This document shows, piece by piece, positions 16,188 through 27,299 of a stretch of DNA of 57,849 bases. The notes beneath the pieces are model-generated. The model was not told the DNA's origin and did no database searches. It saw nothing but the letters and a program-made list of their open reading frames with translations. The first letter of the stretch is position 1, and every line of letters starts with the position of its first letter. The DNA is from Pseudomonadota bacterium (GTDB taxonomy: Bacteria > Myxococcota_A > UBA796 > SXON01): positions 1 through 57,849 of the forward strand of contig JAUXTN010000242.1 of NCBI GenBank assembly GCA_030684355.1, read 5' to 3'. A program made the translations under genes and the position numbers.

Positions 16188-16961
16188 CTACGGGGCGAGG
16201 AACGAGCGGATGAGGCCCGCGACCAAGGCGGGCCGGCTGTAGTGCACCGCGTGTGCGCCCTCCGGAACGAGCGCGAGCTGCCCCAACGGGAGCAGCCGCG
16301 CGACGTTTCTCGCCCAGGGCACGGTGACGATGCGATCCCGCCCACCCTGGATGACCAGGGCTGGGACGCGGAGGTTTGGGAGGCGCAGCGCGATGTCGTC
16401 CGCGAGCGCGTGCCGGCTCGTCGCGATGAAGCGGCGGAGGCCGAACCGCAGGTAATCGGCGAGCAGGATGGGGAGCAGTGACAGGGGCTCCCGTACCGCC
16501 GCGCAGAACGCGGAGCGCCAGAAGTGGTGGCGGGTCGCGGGGTCGAGGGTCGGTGCGATGAAGACGAGCGACGCCGTCCGCTCGGGTTGCCGCTCGGCCA
16601 GGGCGGCGATCACCTGGCACCCAAGCGAGTTCGCGACGAGGGTGACACCGCCAGGCGCGAGGCCCAGCCCGTCGAGAAAGGCGGCGAGCGCGTCGGCGAG
16701 GCCCGGCACGTCGAGCGCGGTGGCGGGGCCGCGGGTGCGCCCGGAGCCCGGCAGGTCGGGCGCTACACAGCGGTAGCTGCCCGCCAGCTCCTGCATGAGC
16801 GGGACGAAGTAGCGGCCCGAGACCGCGATGCCGTGCACGAACACGAGCACCGGGCCGGCGCCCACCTCCCGGAACGTGAGTCCGAGGGAGGGCGCGACGA
16901 CGGCGGGCAGCGTGTGGGCGCCCTCGACGCCGACCCCCGGCAGGACCTGGGCAGCGGCCAT
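16188..16961 (-). CDS. Alpha/beta hydrolase
   Basis: A 257-residue alpha/beta-fold hydrolase. The oxyanion HG motif is VFVHGIAVSGRYFVPL. The nucleophile elbow reads VANSLGCQV, with Ala in place of the first Gly of GxSxG; the acid is in VIQGGRDRIVTVPWA and the catalytic His in VPEGAHAVHYS. This resembles the serine esterase/epoxide hydrolase/lyase group, and no substrate can be assigned. The ATG lies 11 bp after the glycogen phosphorylase stop, making it the last gene of that minus-strand unit. No signal peptide, so it is cytoplasmic. Confidence 0.85.
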   Translation of the reverse strand: MAAAQVLPGVGVEGAHTLPAVVAPSLGLTFREVGAGPVLVFVHGIAVSGRYFVPLMQELAGSYRCVAPDLPGSGRTRGPATALDVPGLADALAAFLDGLGLAPGGVTLVANSLGCQVIAALAERQPERTASLVFIAPTLDPATRHHFWRSAFCAAVREPLSLLPILLADYLRFGLRRFIATSRHALADDIALRLPNLRVPALVIQGGRDRIVTVPWARNVARLLPLGQLALVPEGAHAVHYSRPALVAGLIRSFLAP

Positions 16962-16972
16962 GGACCCGCCGT

Positions 16973-19453
<2,481 letters not shown>

Positions 19454-19457
19454 CGGC

Positions 19458-20012
19458 TTACTCACCCAGCTCTTCTTGGAGGGAGGGACAATCGGCGTAG
19501 CAGTAGAGGTCACCCGTGCCGCTGAGGTCCCGACACTCGAGGCCCCGCGGGCATTGCTCGGGGTCGTCCGCCACGAGGCACGGCATCAGGCAGTGGTCGC
19601 CGCCTTCGTTGTCGAGGTCGAAGTCGACACACGCGCCGGTGCCGCACTCGGTGCTGTCCGCGCCGCTACAGGTTTCGCAGCTCGGCACGTCGAAGCAAGT
19701 CCCGCTGGGGATGTCACACTGCTGCCCGATGGCGCAATCCAGCGCCGTCGAGCGGCACCCGTAGGTGGTGCACTGGTGCGTGTCGTCGGCGCAGTCCTGG
19801 CCCGCGAGGCAGTCGTCGTTCGTCTCGCAGCCGGTCTCGCAGGTGTACGCGAGGTCGTCACAATATTGGTCGATGCCGCAATCGTCGGAGAGCGTGCACT
19901 CGACGGAGAGGCAGGTCCCCAGGTCGCAGATCTCCGAGTCGCCACAGTCCCCGCGATCGACGCACTCGGCCGGCTCGCCACAGGCGGCGAGCAGCATCAG
20001 GATGACCAGCAT
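19458..20012 (-). CDS. Cys-rich lipoprotein
   Basis: A 184-residue secreted lipoprotein: MLVILMLLAAC gives lipobox LAAC at Cys11. The mature protein has about 27 Cys in repeated C-x(4-6)-C motifs with Asp and Gly (CVDRGDCGDSEICDLGTC, CETNDDCLAGQDC, CTTYGCRST), like the short disulphide knots seen in many myxobacterial surface lipoproteins. The ATG at 20012 has GAGGG about 5 nt upstream; a GTG overlapping the previous stop would add four residues. It sits 8 bp after the VWA-like lipoprotein gene and 4 bp before glgP, so all three are likely co-transcribed. Confidence 0.85.
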   Translation of the reverse strand: MLVILMLLAACGEPAECVDRGDCGDSEICDLGTCLSVECTLSDDCGIDQYCDDLAYTCETGCETNDDCLAGQDCADDTHQCTTYGCRSTALDCAIGQQCDIPSGTCFDVPSCETCSGADSTECGTGACVDFDLDNEGGDHCLMPCLVADDPEQCPRGLECRDLSGTGDLYCYADCPSLQEELGE

Positions 20013-20020
20013 GCCGGCCC

Positions 20021-21079
20021 TCACGACGCGCTCCCGCAGAAGGCGCCGAGGCTGCCGTCGCCGTAGAGGTAGCGGATGGACAGGATGGAGCCCGGCGGTG
20101 GCAGGTGCTCCCGGTCGAACACGATGCCCGGGGTGTCGATCCCGAACACGGTGATGCGCTGGTAGTTCCATTCGCCGGAGTCGCAGGGGAGGTCGGTCTC
20201 GACGCCGTCGACCTCGAGGGTCACGGTGAGGGTCTCGGCGTCCGGCTCGCGCGACAGCGCGTAGATGTCGGTGATGCGGCTGTTGGCGAGGGACAGGTCG
20301 GTAACGATCTGGGAGAAGTCGGAGTCGCAGAGGTTGCCGGTCAGGCCGTGGGTCTGCGAGGCGGCGTCCACGTAGCGGGTGCCCGGGGAGCTGTATTCGG
20401 CCAGCGCGTCGCTGCAGAGGGACTCGTCGGTGACGGTCAGCGCCGAGGCGTTGAAGGCGTCACGGTCGCGGTGGCCCTTGAGCTCGAAGAACGCGTTGAT
20501 GTAGTCGTTCACGGGCCAGGGCGAGCTGTCCTCTTCGTCGCTGACGAAGACGATCGACAGGCTCGCGTCGTCGCGCAGGAACTCGGTGATCTGGTCCCCG
20601 AGCCGCTCGGTGTCCGTGAGCGCGAGGTGCGCGGTCTTCAGGCCGGTCTCGATGCCCGAACCGTTCGTCCCCACGTTGACCTCGACGCGGAACAGCTCTT
20701 CCGCGGTCGCGAGGTCCATGTCGGACCGGATGATCGGCCCGACGAAGGCGCCGCGGGCAGGGTCGGAGACGGAGCTGTCGTTGCCGTCGTCGGTGGTGGT
20801 GACGGCGATCTGGTAGTCGACGTTGCCCTCCACGAACCACGAGATGAACGCCTGGAAGTTGGAGCCGAGCTGGTACTGGTACGACTCCATCGAGGACGAG
20901 TCGTCGACCACCATCAGCACGTCGATCTTCTCGACCGGAGACTGCTCGAAGATGTCGATGCCACCCTGGCGGATGGCCTGGTACTCGCTGCATCCCACGA
21001 TGAGGGGGAGCAGGAGGACACCCCCCCGGCGGAGTGGGCTGACCGACCGGGAAGCGGAGCGTTGGATCGGGAGGGGCAT
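20021..21079 (-). CDS. VWA-like lipoprotein
   Basis: A 352-residue lipoprotein. A hydrophobic segment ending VLLLPLIVGC gives the lipid-bearing Cys at about residue 30. A von Willebrand A fold follows: IDVLMVVDDSSSMESYQ holds a MIDAS-type DxSxS (here D-D-S-S-S), IAVTTTDDGND and SGIETGLKTAHLAL supply later strands, and LSIVFVSDEEDSSPW supplies the last metal-site Asp. Similar MIDAS lipoproteins are frequent in myxobacteria and probably bind a surface partner. First gene of the minus-strand unit that leads into glgP. The ATG at 21079 lacks a clear Shine-Dalgarno site. Confidence 0.85.
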   Translation of the reverse strand: MPLPIQRSASRSVSPLRRGGVLLLPLIVGCSEYQAIRQGGIDIFEQSPVEKIDVLMVVDDSSSMESYQYQLGSNFQAFISWFVEGNVDYQIAVTTTDDGNDSSVSDPARGAFVGPIIRSDMDLATAEELFRVEVNVGTNGSGIETGLKTAHLALTDTERLGDQITEFLRDDASLSIVFVSDEEDSSPWPVNDYINAFFELKGHRDRDAFNASALTVTDESLCSDALAEYSSPGTRYVDAASQTHGLTGNLCDSDFSQIVTDLSLANSRITDIYALSREPDAETLTVTLEVDGVETDLPCDSGEWNYQRITVFGIDTPGIVFDREHLPPPGSILSIRYLYGDGSLGAFCGSAS

Positions 21080-21168
21080 GTGTCACCGGTCGGGTGGGAG
21101 CGTGGGCGCGGGCGGTGGAAAAATGGAGAGGGCATCGGGCGACCATGAGCCGCCCGATGCCCGTTGAA

Positions 21169-21405
21169 TCAGGATCCGCTGCAGGTCAGCGTGCACTCGT
21201 CGTGCGTCTCGTCGCAGACGGTCTCGCAGTCGGTGTCGCAGGCGGAGTCGGTGTCACCACCGGCATCGGCGCACTCGGTCACGCACTCTTCGTGACAGGT
21301 GACCTGGTCGTCGTCACACGTGTTGGTGCACTCGAGGTCGGTTTCGATCTCGCCCGAGAACTTGCAACCCGTGATCGCCAACAGGATGAGCAGTGCGAAC
21401 TTCAT
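21169..21405 (-). CDS. Small Cys-rich lipoprotein
   Basis: A 78-residue lipoprotein. MKFALLILLAITGC is a type II signal peptide with lipobox ITGC at Cys14. The mature 64 residues contain about a dozen Cys in paired patterns (LECTNTCDDDQVTCHEEC, CDTDCETVCDE, CTLTC), with many Asp and Thr. GGAGGA lies 5 nt before the ATG, so translation is well supported. It is upstream of, and in the same direction as, the VWA/Cys-rich/glgP unit, with a 90-bp gap, so it may have its own terminator or be a separate transcript. Confidence 0.85.
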   Translation of the reverse strand: MKFALLILLAITGCKFSGEIETDLECTNTCDDDQVTCHEECVTECADAGGDTDSACDTDCETVCDETHDECTLTCSGS

Positions 21406-21625
21406 GTCTTCCTCCCAATCCGGCTCTGGATGAGCCGTTACGATTTGGTTGTTACATCCGGCCGCCTGCCCGTCGAGGGTTTGGCCCGGCTGCTAACCAT
21501 TGAGGCGTTGCGGTGACGTTCCGCGACATGAAGCTACACGGGTGTCAACCCGGGGAGGGGACACCGACCGTGCGCGCTGGGATCCGGGCGTCGGGAGGGC
21601 CTCCCGCCGAGGAGGCCCGCCCCGA

Positions 21626-23890
21626 CTAGCTCCGCCGCCGCCGCAACAGCAGGAGCGCCGCGATGCCGACCTCGAGGCCGCCCAGCGGGAGCACGGTGTT
21701 GCACCCGCCCTCGCCCGGCGCCGGGGGGCCGTTCTCCTTGTCGTTGCAGCCGCCGCCCGGCCCGCCGGTGCCGGTGTCGTCGCCGACGGCGGCGGGATCG
21801 GCGTTGGGCGTGCCCGGGGTGGGGTCGGAGTAGGGGATCCAGTCGGCGGCCGCGTTGCTGTCCTCGCCGTCGGGGAAGCGGCCCAGCGAGACGCTGGAGC
21901 TCACCTTCGGGACGACCTCGTTGCTGCCGGCGTCGCCGGAGATGGGGTCCTCGATGTCGTCGCCGTAGAGCACGGTGTCGAGCACGTTCGCCTCGCAGTC
22001 GACGACGCGCAGGCCGCCCGCGCCGGAGCTGGCGTTGTCGATTGAGAGGTCCGGAGCGACGAAGTCGGCGCCGTCGACGTCCTCGCCGCCCACCAGCATG
22101 AACTCGCCGGGCGCGAGCGAGACGCCGCCGGGGAACCGGAAGTCCTCGCCCCAGTCCGTGCCGGCGGTCTGGATCGTGTAGCCATCGAGGCGCAGCTCGA
22201 CGGAGCCCGCGTTGTAGAGCTCCACCCACTCGTTGCCGCCGTCGGTGCCGTCGGGGTCGTAGATGAACTCGTTGAGCTTCAGCGAGGTGGCGCCGTCGGT
22301 CTCGCAGACCTCCGGCTCGATGACGGGGTTGGCGCCGCCGGGGGTTGGCACGCTCTGGACCGCGAAGTCGACGCCGCACTGGTCGGTGTCGAAGCCGTCG
22401 GAGATGCGTCCGATGGACTCGCCGGTGCCGTGGTCGGGCGCGAGCGAGGTGGCCACGGCGCCGGAGTCGTCGGTCCAGGCGTTCTCGTTGGGGTCACCAT
22501 AGAGCACGGTGTCGACGGGGAGCGTGTTGCAGGTGAGGCGCAGGGCGTCGGTGTCCGACGCGTTCCCCATGTCGAGATCGAGCTCGATGTCCTTCGTCAG
22601 CGCGCCCGCGGAGCCGATGACGAGCCACTCGCCCGGGCCGAGGGTGGTGCCGGCGGGGAGCTCGGCGTCCTTGGTGTAGGAGCTGGTGCCGAACTCGAGG
22701 ACCCAGCCGTCGAGCAGGACCGGGCCGGCGCCGGCGTTGTAGAGCTCGACCCACTCGACGTCCGTGGAGTAGACGAGCTCGTTGACGACGACGTCCTCGC
22801 TGCCGGTGCAGTCGGCGTCGCCCACGGGGCCGGTCGTGTTCTCGGCGCCGGGCGTGGCGGCCCCGGAGATGAAGTCGACGCCGCACACGTCGGTGTCGAG
22901 GCCGTCGGGCATGCGCTGGAGCGAGTCGCCCTCGGTCGGCTTCGGCGCGAGCGAGAGCGCGACGATCCCGGTGTCGTCCGCGAAGGCGTCGGTGTTCGTG
23001 GTGCCGTAGATGACGGTGTCGACGGCGGCGCCGTCACACGCGATGCGCACGGCGTCCGCGCTGGAGCCGGCGTTGCCGAACGAGAGCGACGCGGCGAGGC
23101 CGCCCGCCCCGACGACGACGTACGCGCCGGGCTCGAGCGTGGTGGCGGCGGGGAAGGTCCAATTCGCCGCGCTGTCGAACGAGGAGGTGTCCCACTGGAG
23201 GAGCCAGCCGTCGAGCGTGACGGCGGTGGCGCCGTTGTTCCGGACCTCGATCCACTCGCCGCCGCTGTCGCTGCCCGAGGGGTTCGGCATCAGCTCGTTG
23301 ATCACGACGCCGTCGGCGCCCGCGCAGTCCACGGAGACGACGACGCCGGTGTCCTCGCCGCCGTCGTTGGGATCGACGTTGGCCGCGAGCGCCGAGGGCG
23401 TGTCGTAGAGCACGAAGTCCGACTCGGAGACGTTGGTGTCGGCGCAGTCCGGGAACCGGCCGATCGACTTGCCGTTCGTGGCCGCGGGGGCGCCGGTGGT
23501 CGGGATCGTGCCGTCGTCCTCGGCGAGCACGGCGTTCGACTCGTCGTACAGCACGGTGTCGACGACGGTGCCCGACGCGTCGACCAGGCGCAGGCCGTCC
23601 GTCTCGGTGCCGCCGTTCTGGATGTTCGGCGAGAAGCTACCGGGGTGCGTGGCGGACGTGCCGCCGACGAGCAGGTACTCGCCGGGGGCGAGCGAGCCGC
23701 TCGCGAACGTGTAGATGTCGCCGTAGCTCGAGCCCGCGTTGTGGAACGCGTAGCCGGTGAGATCGACGGTGTCCGCGCCGTTGTTGCAGAGCTCGATCCA
23801 CTCCAGCCCGTCGTCGGTTCCGGAGGGGTCGTAGACGACTTCGTTGACGAGGAGACCCGCGAAGACGGGGGAGACAAGGGCGAGGAGCAT
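21626..23890 (-). CDS. Four-lamin-tail-domain surface protein with MYXO-CTERM-like tail
   Basis: A 754-residue exported protein with signal peptide MLLALVSPVFA. It has four lamin-tail (LTD) beta domains. Their starts are LLVNEVVYDPSGTDDGLEWI, VVINELMPNPSGSDSGGEWI, VVVNELVYSTDVEWVEL and LKLNEFIYDPDGTDGGNEWV, each followed by a GEYLLVGG-type strand and a VDTVLYG block. The C-terminus has a Gly/Pro linker, a lone Cys in GEGGCNT, a hydrophobic stretch and RRRRS, matching the layout of the MYXO-CTERM sorting signal. ATG 23890, with GAGG upstream, is chosen over TTG 23896. A surface adhesion or DNA-binding role is plausible but unproven. Confidence 0.88.
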   Translation of the reverse strand: MLLALVSPVFAGLLVNEVVYDPSGTDDGLEWIELCNNGADTVDLTGYAFHNAGSSYGDIYTFASGSLAPGEYLLVGGTSATHPGSFSPNIQNGGTETDGLRLVDASGTVVDTVLYDESNAVLAEDDGTIPTTGAPAATNGKSIGRFPDCADTNVSESDFVLYDTPSALAANVDPNDGGEDTGVVVSVDCAGADGVVINELMPNPSGSDSGGEWIEVRNNGATAVTLDGWLLQWDTSSFDSAANWTFPAATTLEPGAYVVVGAGGLAASLSFGNAGSSADAVRIACDGAAVDTVIYGTTNTDAFADDTGIVALSLAPKPTEGDSLQRMPDGLDTDVCGVDFISGAATPGAENTTGPVGDADCTGSEDVVVNELVYSTDVEWVELYNAGAGPVLLDGWVLEFGTSSYTKDAELPAGTTLGPGEWLVIGSAGALTKDIELDLDMGNASDTDALRLTCNTLPVDTVLYGDPNENAWTDDSGAVATSLAPDHGTGESIGRISDGFDTDQCGVDFAVQSVPTPGGANPVIEPEVCETDGATSLKLNEFIYDPDGTDGGNEWVELYNAGSVELRLDGYTIQTAGTDWGEDFRFPGGVSLAPGEFMLVGGEDVDGADFVAPDLSIDNASSGAGGLRVVDCEANVLDTVLYGDDIEDPISGDAGSNEVVPKVSSSVSLGRFPDGEDSNAAADWIPYSDPTPGTPNADPAAVGDDTGTGGPGGGCNDKENGPPAPGEGGCNTVLPLGGLEVGIAALLLLRRRRS

Positions 23891-23960
23891 GGCCAACCTC
23901 AGCTACGGGGCGGCACTATCACGCTGGCGGTGCGTCGCCGCAACCGCTACGAGTTCGTGC

Positions 23961-24983
23961 ATGGAACGAGACCGCGCCGTCATCGTAGGTGGAGGGTTGC
24001 TCGGGTGCGCCGTGGCGCTCGAGATCGCCCGCCGTGGCATGCCCGTAGAAGTCCTGGAACGTGCGATCGTGGGCGCGGAGGCCTCGAGCGCCGCGGCCGG
24101 GATCCTGGCGCCGCGGATGGAGGCCCACGGGCGCGAGCCCTTGCGCAGCATCGGCGTGGAGAGCCTCGCGCTCTACCCCGAGTGGGTGGCCGGCCTCGGC
24201 GCCGACGTGGGGCTCACCCGCACCGGGCTCCTGAAGGTCGTCCGCCCGGGGGACGCGCCGGACGCCCCCGACGTGGAGGCGCGTTGGCTCGACGCCGACG
24301 CCGTGCGGTTCGTGGAGCCGGGCCTCGCGCCGGACGTGCTCGGCGCGTGGCTGTTGGAGAACGAGGCCACGCTCGACCCGCGGAAGCTCGTGCCGGCGGT
24401 GCACGCGGCCGCCCAGGCGGCGGGCGCGCGGTTCCGGGTGGGGGAGGAGGTCGCGTCGGCCGACCCGGGCGGCGTGACGCTCGTGAACGGGGAGCGCGTC
24501 GAGGGGCGCGTCGTCGTGTGCGCGGGCGCATGGACCGCGAAGGTGCCCGGGCTGCGGCCCCTGCCGGTGCGGCCGGTCCGCGGCCAGCTCGTGGCGCTCT
24601 CCGGCGAGCGCATCCGCCACGTGCTGTTCGGCGCGGGCGGGTACCTCGTGCCGCGGGCGGACGGGCGGGTCATCGCCGGCGCGACGGTCGAGGAGGTCGG
24701 CTTCTCGCGCGGGGTCACCGCCGGCGGCGTGCGCGCGGTGCTCCAGACGGCGGTGTCGATGGTGCCCGACCTCGCCTCGGCCAACTTCGAGGGCGCGTGG
24801 TCCGGCTTCCGCCCGGGCACCCCCGACAACCTGCCCGTCCTCGGCGACGTGGGCGGTATCTGGGTCGCGAGCGGGCACTACCGCAACGGGATCCTGCTCG
24901 CGCCGCTCACCGCGAAGTGGATGGCCGCGGCGGTGGTCGACGGGGCGCGGCTGCCGCCGGTGTTCTCGCCGGCGCGGTTTTAG
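23961..24983 (+). CDS. thiO: Glycine oxidase-like FAD-dependent amine oxidase
   Basis: A 340-residue DAO-fold flavoprotein. The Rossmann motif is VIVGGGLLGCAVALEIARRG, followed by SSAAAGILAPRMEA, the typical ThiO block. The C-terminus has WSGFRPGTPDNLPVLG and ASGHYRNGILLAPLTAKW. ThiO oxidises glycine to iminoacetate for the thiazole of thiamine, but no other thi gene is in the window, so a related D-amino-acid or sarcosine oxidase is possible. It is divergent from the lamin-tail gene with 70 bp between the starts. A weak TACGAG element lies 7 nt before the ATG and no ribosome site is present. Confidence 0.85.
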   Translation: MERDRAVIVGGGLLGCAVALEIARRGMPVEVLERAIVGAEASSAAAGILAPRMEAHGREPLRSIGVESLALYPEWVAGLGADVGLTRTGLLKVVRPGDAPDAPDVEARWLDADAVRFVEPGLAPDVLGAWLLENEATLDPRKLVPAVHAAAQAAGARFRVGEEVASADPGGVTLVNGERVEGRVVVCAGAWTAKVPGLRPLPVRPVRGQLVALSGERIRHVLFGAGGYLVPRADGRVIAGATVEEVGFSRGVTAGGVRAVLQTAVSMVPDLASANFEGAWSGFRPGTPDNLPVLGDVGGIWVASGHYRNGILLAPLTAKWMAAAVVDGARLPPVFSPARF

Positions 24984-25014
24984 CCAGGGCGGCGGGGGCG
25001 CGCGTATCGTCGGA

Positions 25015-25066
25015 CCCCTACACCCCGCCCCTACACCCCGCCCCGACACCCCGCCCCTACACCCCG
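25015..25066. repeat. 13-bp tandem repeat overlapping a stop codon
   Basis: Four copies of CCCCTACACCCCG; the third reads CCCCGACACCCCG. The fourth copy contains the stop codon (CTA, 25057-25059) of the minus-strand gene, so the repeat lies at its 3' end and could alter its C-terminus by slippage. Confidence 0.85.
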
Positions 25067-25572
25067 CAGCGCCGCCCGGCGCAGGCCTCCCGGATGCACG
25101 CGAGGGCCTCGTCCAGCGTGCCCGCCGAGGGCGGGACCGCGAAGCGCCAGGGGCGGAGGACCGTGACGTGGCGGCCCTCGTGGACGGACGTCGCGTCGCA
25201 GAGCAGGCGTGCTTCGAGCGTCCCCCGGGGGGCGCGGGGCGGGTTGCGCACCTCGCCGGTGGCCTCGACGGCGGCAAGCAGGTCGCGGGTGGCGGGGTCG
25301 AGGGTGGCGATGGCGGTTGCGCGCCAGTCGGGATCCAGGACGATCCGCGCGAGGTGCGGCCAGAGGTCCCGGTGGACCCACGTGACCTTGCCCTCGACGA
25401 GCTTCGTGGCGAGGGCCTCATCGCTCGCGTCGAGCGCCGCCGCCGCCGCATAGATGGCCTGCCCCGCGGGGTGCGCCCACCAGGTCCCGCGCACCGGGCC
25501 TCCCGCGACGTCCGCGATGAGCGTGGCCATGGGGAGCAAGCCGTCGTGGCGGAGGCGGTCGAGGGGCGTCAT
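25057..25572 (-). CDS. Conserved hypothetical protein
   Basis: A 171-residue soluble protein that I cannot place in a named family. It has an N-terminal helical part with GGPVRGTWWAHPAGQAIYAA and EGKVTWVHRDLWPHLARIVL; the GTWW-HP and VTWVHR-LWP pairs look like conserved blocks, perhaps a small nucleic-acid or sugar-binding fold. The last 40 residues contain two Cys. ATG 25572 is preceded 7 nt upstream by TACCCT, a -10-like hexamer, with no ribosome site. It is divergent from the FkbH-like gene; the intergenic space is 65 bp. Confidence 0.65.
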   Translation of the reverse strand: MTPLDRLRHDGLLPMATLIADVAGGPVRGTWWAHPAGQAIYAAAAALDASDEALATKLVEGKVTWVHRDLWPHLARIVLDPDWRATAIATLDPATRDLLAAVEATGEVRNPPRAPRGTLEARLLCDATSVHEGRHVTVLRPWRFAVPPSAGTLDEALACIREACAGRRCGV

Positions 25573-25579
25573 CCGTGGA

Positions 25580-25585
25580 AGGGTA
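25580..25585 (-). promoter_or_regulatory. -10 element of a predicted leaderless promoter
   Basis: TACCCT on the minus strand is followed by seven bases and then the ATG at 25572. No Shine-Dalgarno sequence fits in the gap. Confidence 0.45.
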
Positions 25586-25612
25586 GCGTCGTCGCCGTGC
25601 GCGTGTCCGTGC

Positions 25613-25618
25613 TAGCCT
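25613..25618 (+). promoter_or_regulatory. -10 element of the FkbH-like gene
   Basis: TAGCCT lies 19 nt before the ATG at 25638, leaving a short leader with GAGGGG. It is about 28 bp from the opposing TACCCT element. Confidence 0.45.
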
Positions 25619-25637
25619 CGCGCCGAGGGGGTGTCCG

Positions 25638-27299
25638 ATGGCGCCGCACGGCCCGATCCTGCTGCTCGGCCGGTGCGGGCTCGCGCGCCTCGTCGAGCCG
25701 CTCCAGGCGCGCACGGGCGCCGAGGTGGTCGTGGCGGGGTGGACCCAGGTGGAGCTCGTCGAGCGCCTCCGGCCCGCGCTCGTCTACGTCGACCTCTACG
25801 ACTGGGACCGCCTCGCGCCGCTGGTCAGCGCGGCGGTGGCCGGCGTCCCCGTCGCCCTCGACCCGCGGGACCTCGCGGGGATGCGCGCCGTGGTGGCGGC
25901 CCTGCGCGGTCACCCGGTGGTGTACCGGGGCCTCCGTCGCCCCCTCGGCGACGCGTTCGGGCCCGCGGCGGCGGCGCCCCCCGATCTCGTCGACGCCCTC
26001 GATGTCCTCGACGGGGTGACGCGCGGCGAGCGGGTGATCGACGTGGCGGCCTTGTGGGCACGGCACGGCATCGTGCCCGACGAGGTCGACCACGGGCTCG
26101 GCCACGGGGAGGCGACGCTCGGGGGGCGGGACGCCGCGCTGCTCGAGGCGCGCGCGCTCCATGCGCTCTGGCACGCCCGGGTGCGCGGCCCGGTGAAGTG
26201 CGTGGTGGTCGACCTCGACGACACCCTCGTGCACGGCCGCGTGACCGACGACGACTTCGCGCGGAAGAACCCGGCCTGGCAGCCCGCGGACGAGGCCCCG
26301 GGCGCGCCGCTCATCGAGGGGTGGTGGCGGCTCCGGCGCGGGCTCCACGAGGCGCTCCGGGTCATGCAGCGGCGCGGGATCGTGCTCGCGCTCGCGACGC
26401 GCAACGACCCTGCGGTCGTGGCCCGCCGCTTCCGGAAGCGGGCGCCCGTGCCGGATGGGGAGGGCGGGATGTACGCCTTCTTGTACGACGACCTGCCCGG
26501 CACGGAGGCCGCCGCCGCGTTCGCCGCGCACCCCGCGGTGCTCGACCGCGTGGCGTTGGGCCCCGACGACTTCGTCCACGTCGAGGCGGGGTTCGGCGCG
26601 AAGTCCGACATGTGCCGGGCGATCGCGGAGGCCCTCGGCATCGGGCTCGACACGCTCGCCTTCCTCGACGACGCAGCGTTCGAGCGGGCGGAGGTCGCGC
26701 GGAACGCGCCCGAGGTCTACGTCCTCGACCGGCCCGTCGAGGCCTTCCGCGACGCGCTCCTCCACGAGGCCCCGTTCGTGACGTGGGAGGCGGGCGGGGT
26801 CCGCCGCGCCGCGTCGTACCGGAGCCGGGCCGCGGTGGTGCGGGCGGCACGAGCGGACGGGGGAGGGGATCTCGAGGCGTTCCTCCACGATCTCGCCATC
26901 CGGGTGACGGTGCGTCCGGCAACCGCGGCCGACCTGCCGCGCGTCCGCGAGCTCCTCCAGCGCGCCCACCAGCTCGACCTCACCGGCGAGCGGCCGGTGA
27001 TCGAGGGGCCGGCGGGCGTGTGGGTGGCTTCGTGCCGGGATCGCCTCGCCGATCACGGGCTGGTGAGCGTCGGCGTGGTGCGGGACCGGCGCCTCGTGGC
27101 CTGGGTGTGCTCGTGCCGTGTGCTCCCGCATCGCGTCGCAGGCAGCATCCTGGCGTGGATGCGCGCGGAGAGCCCCGGGGTAGCCGCAGCGCGGGTGCCG
27201 ACCGCCTGGAACGCCGCCACCATCGGGCTCCTGGAGGAGGGGCCCGCCGCGTGGGTCACCCGGGGCTCACCAGACCCAGGAGAGCGAGAGGTCGGGTGA
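25638..27299 (+). CDS. FkbH-like HAD-IIIC protein with acyltransferase-like C-terminus
   Basis: A 553-residue protein. The HAD domain begins at about residue 188: VVDLDDTLVHGRV (Asp nucleophile at about 192), ALATRNDPAVVARRF (about 250) and FLDDAAFERAEVARN (about 341). A GNAT-like domain follows from about 415, with RAHQLDLTGERPV matching the NKTNQFNLT position of FkbH. FkbH proteins load glyceryl units from 1,3-bisphosphoglycerate onto an acyl carrier protein. Here no polyketide synthase, carrier protein or other fkb gene is adjacent, so the acceptor is unknown. Residues 1-180 are a separate N-terminal domain, as in longer FkbH homologues. Confidence 0.82.
   Translation: MAPHGPILLLGRCGLARLVEPLQARTGAEVVVAGWTQVELVERLRPALVYVDLYDWDRLAPLVSAAVAGVPVALDPRDLAGMRAVVAALRGHPVVYRGLRRPLGDAFGPAAAAPPDLVDALDVLDGVTRGERVIDVAALWARHGIVPDEVDHGLGHGEATLGGRDAALLEARALHALWHARVRGPVKCVVVDLDDTLVHGRVTDDDFARKNPAWQPADEAPGAPLIEGWWRLRRGLHEALRVMQRRGIVLALATRNDPAVVARRFRKRAPVPDGEGGMYAFLYDDLPGTEAAAAFAAHPAVLDRVALGPDDFVHVEAGFGAKSDMCRAIAEALGIGLDTLAFLDDAAFERAEVARNAPEVYVLDRPVEAFRDALLHEAPFVTWEAGGVRRAASYRSRAAVVRAARADGGGDLEAFLHDLAIRVTVRPATAADLPRVRELLQRAHQLDLTGERPVIEGPAGVWVASCRDRLADHGLVSVGVVRDRRLVAWVCSCRVLPHRVAGSILAWMRAESPGVAAARVPTAWNAATIGLLEEGPAAWVTRGSPDPGEREVG

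Noticed and set aside
22430..25453. Plus-strand ORF of about 1000 codons.
   Set aside because: It runs antisense to the lamin-tail gene and in a wrong frame through thiO; its composition is typical of a GC-rich shadow frame.
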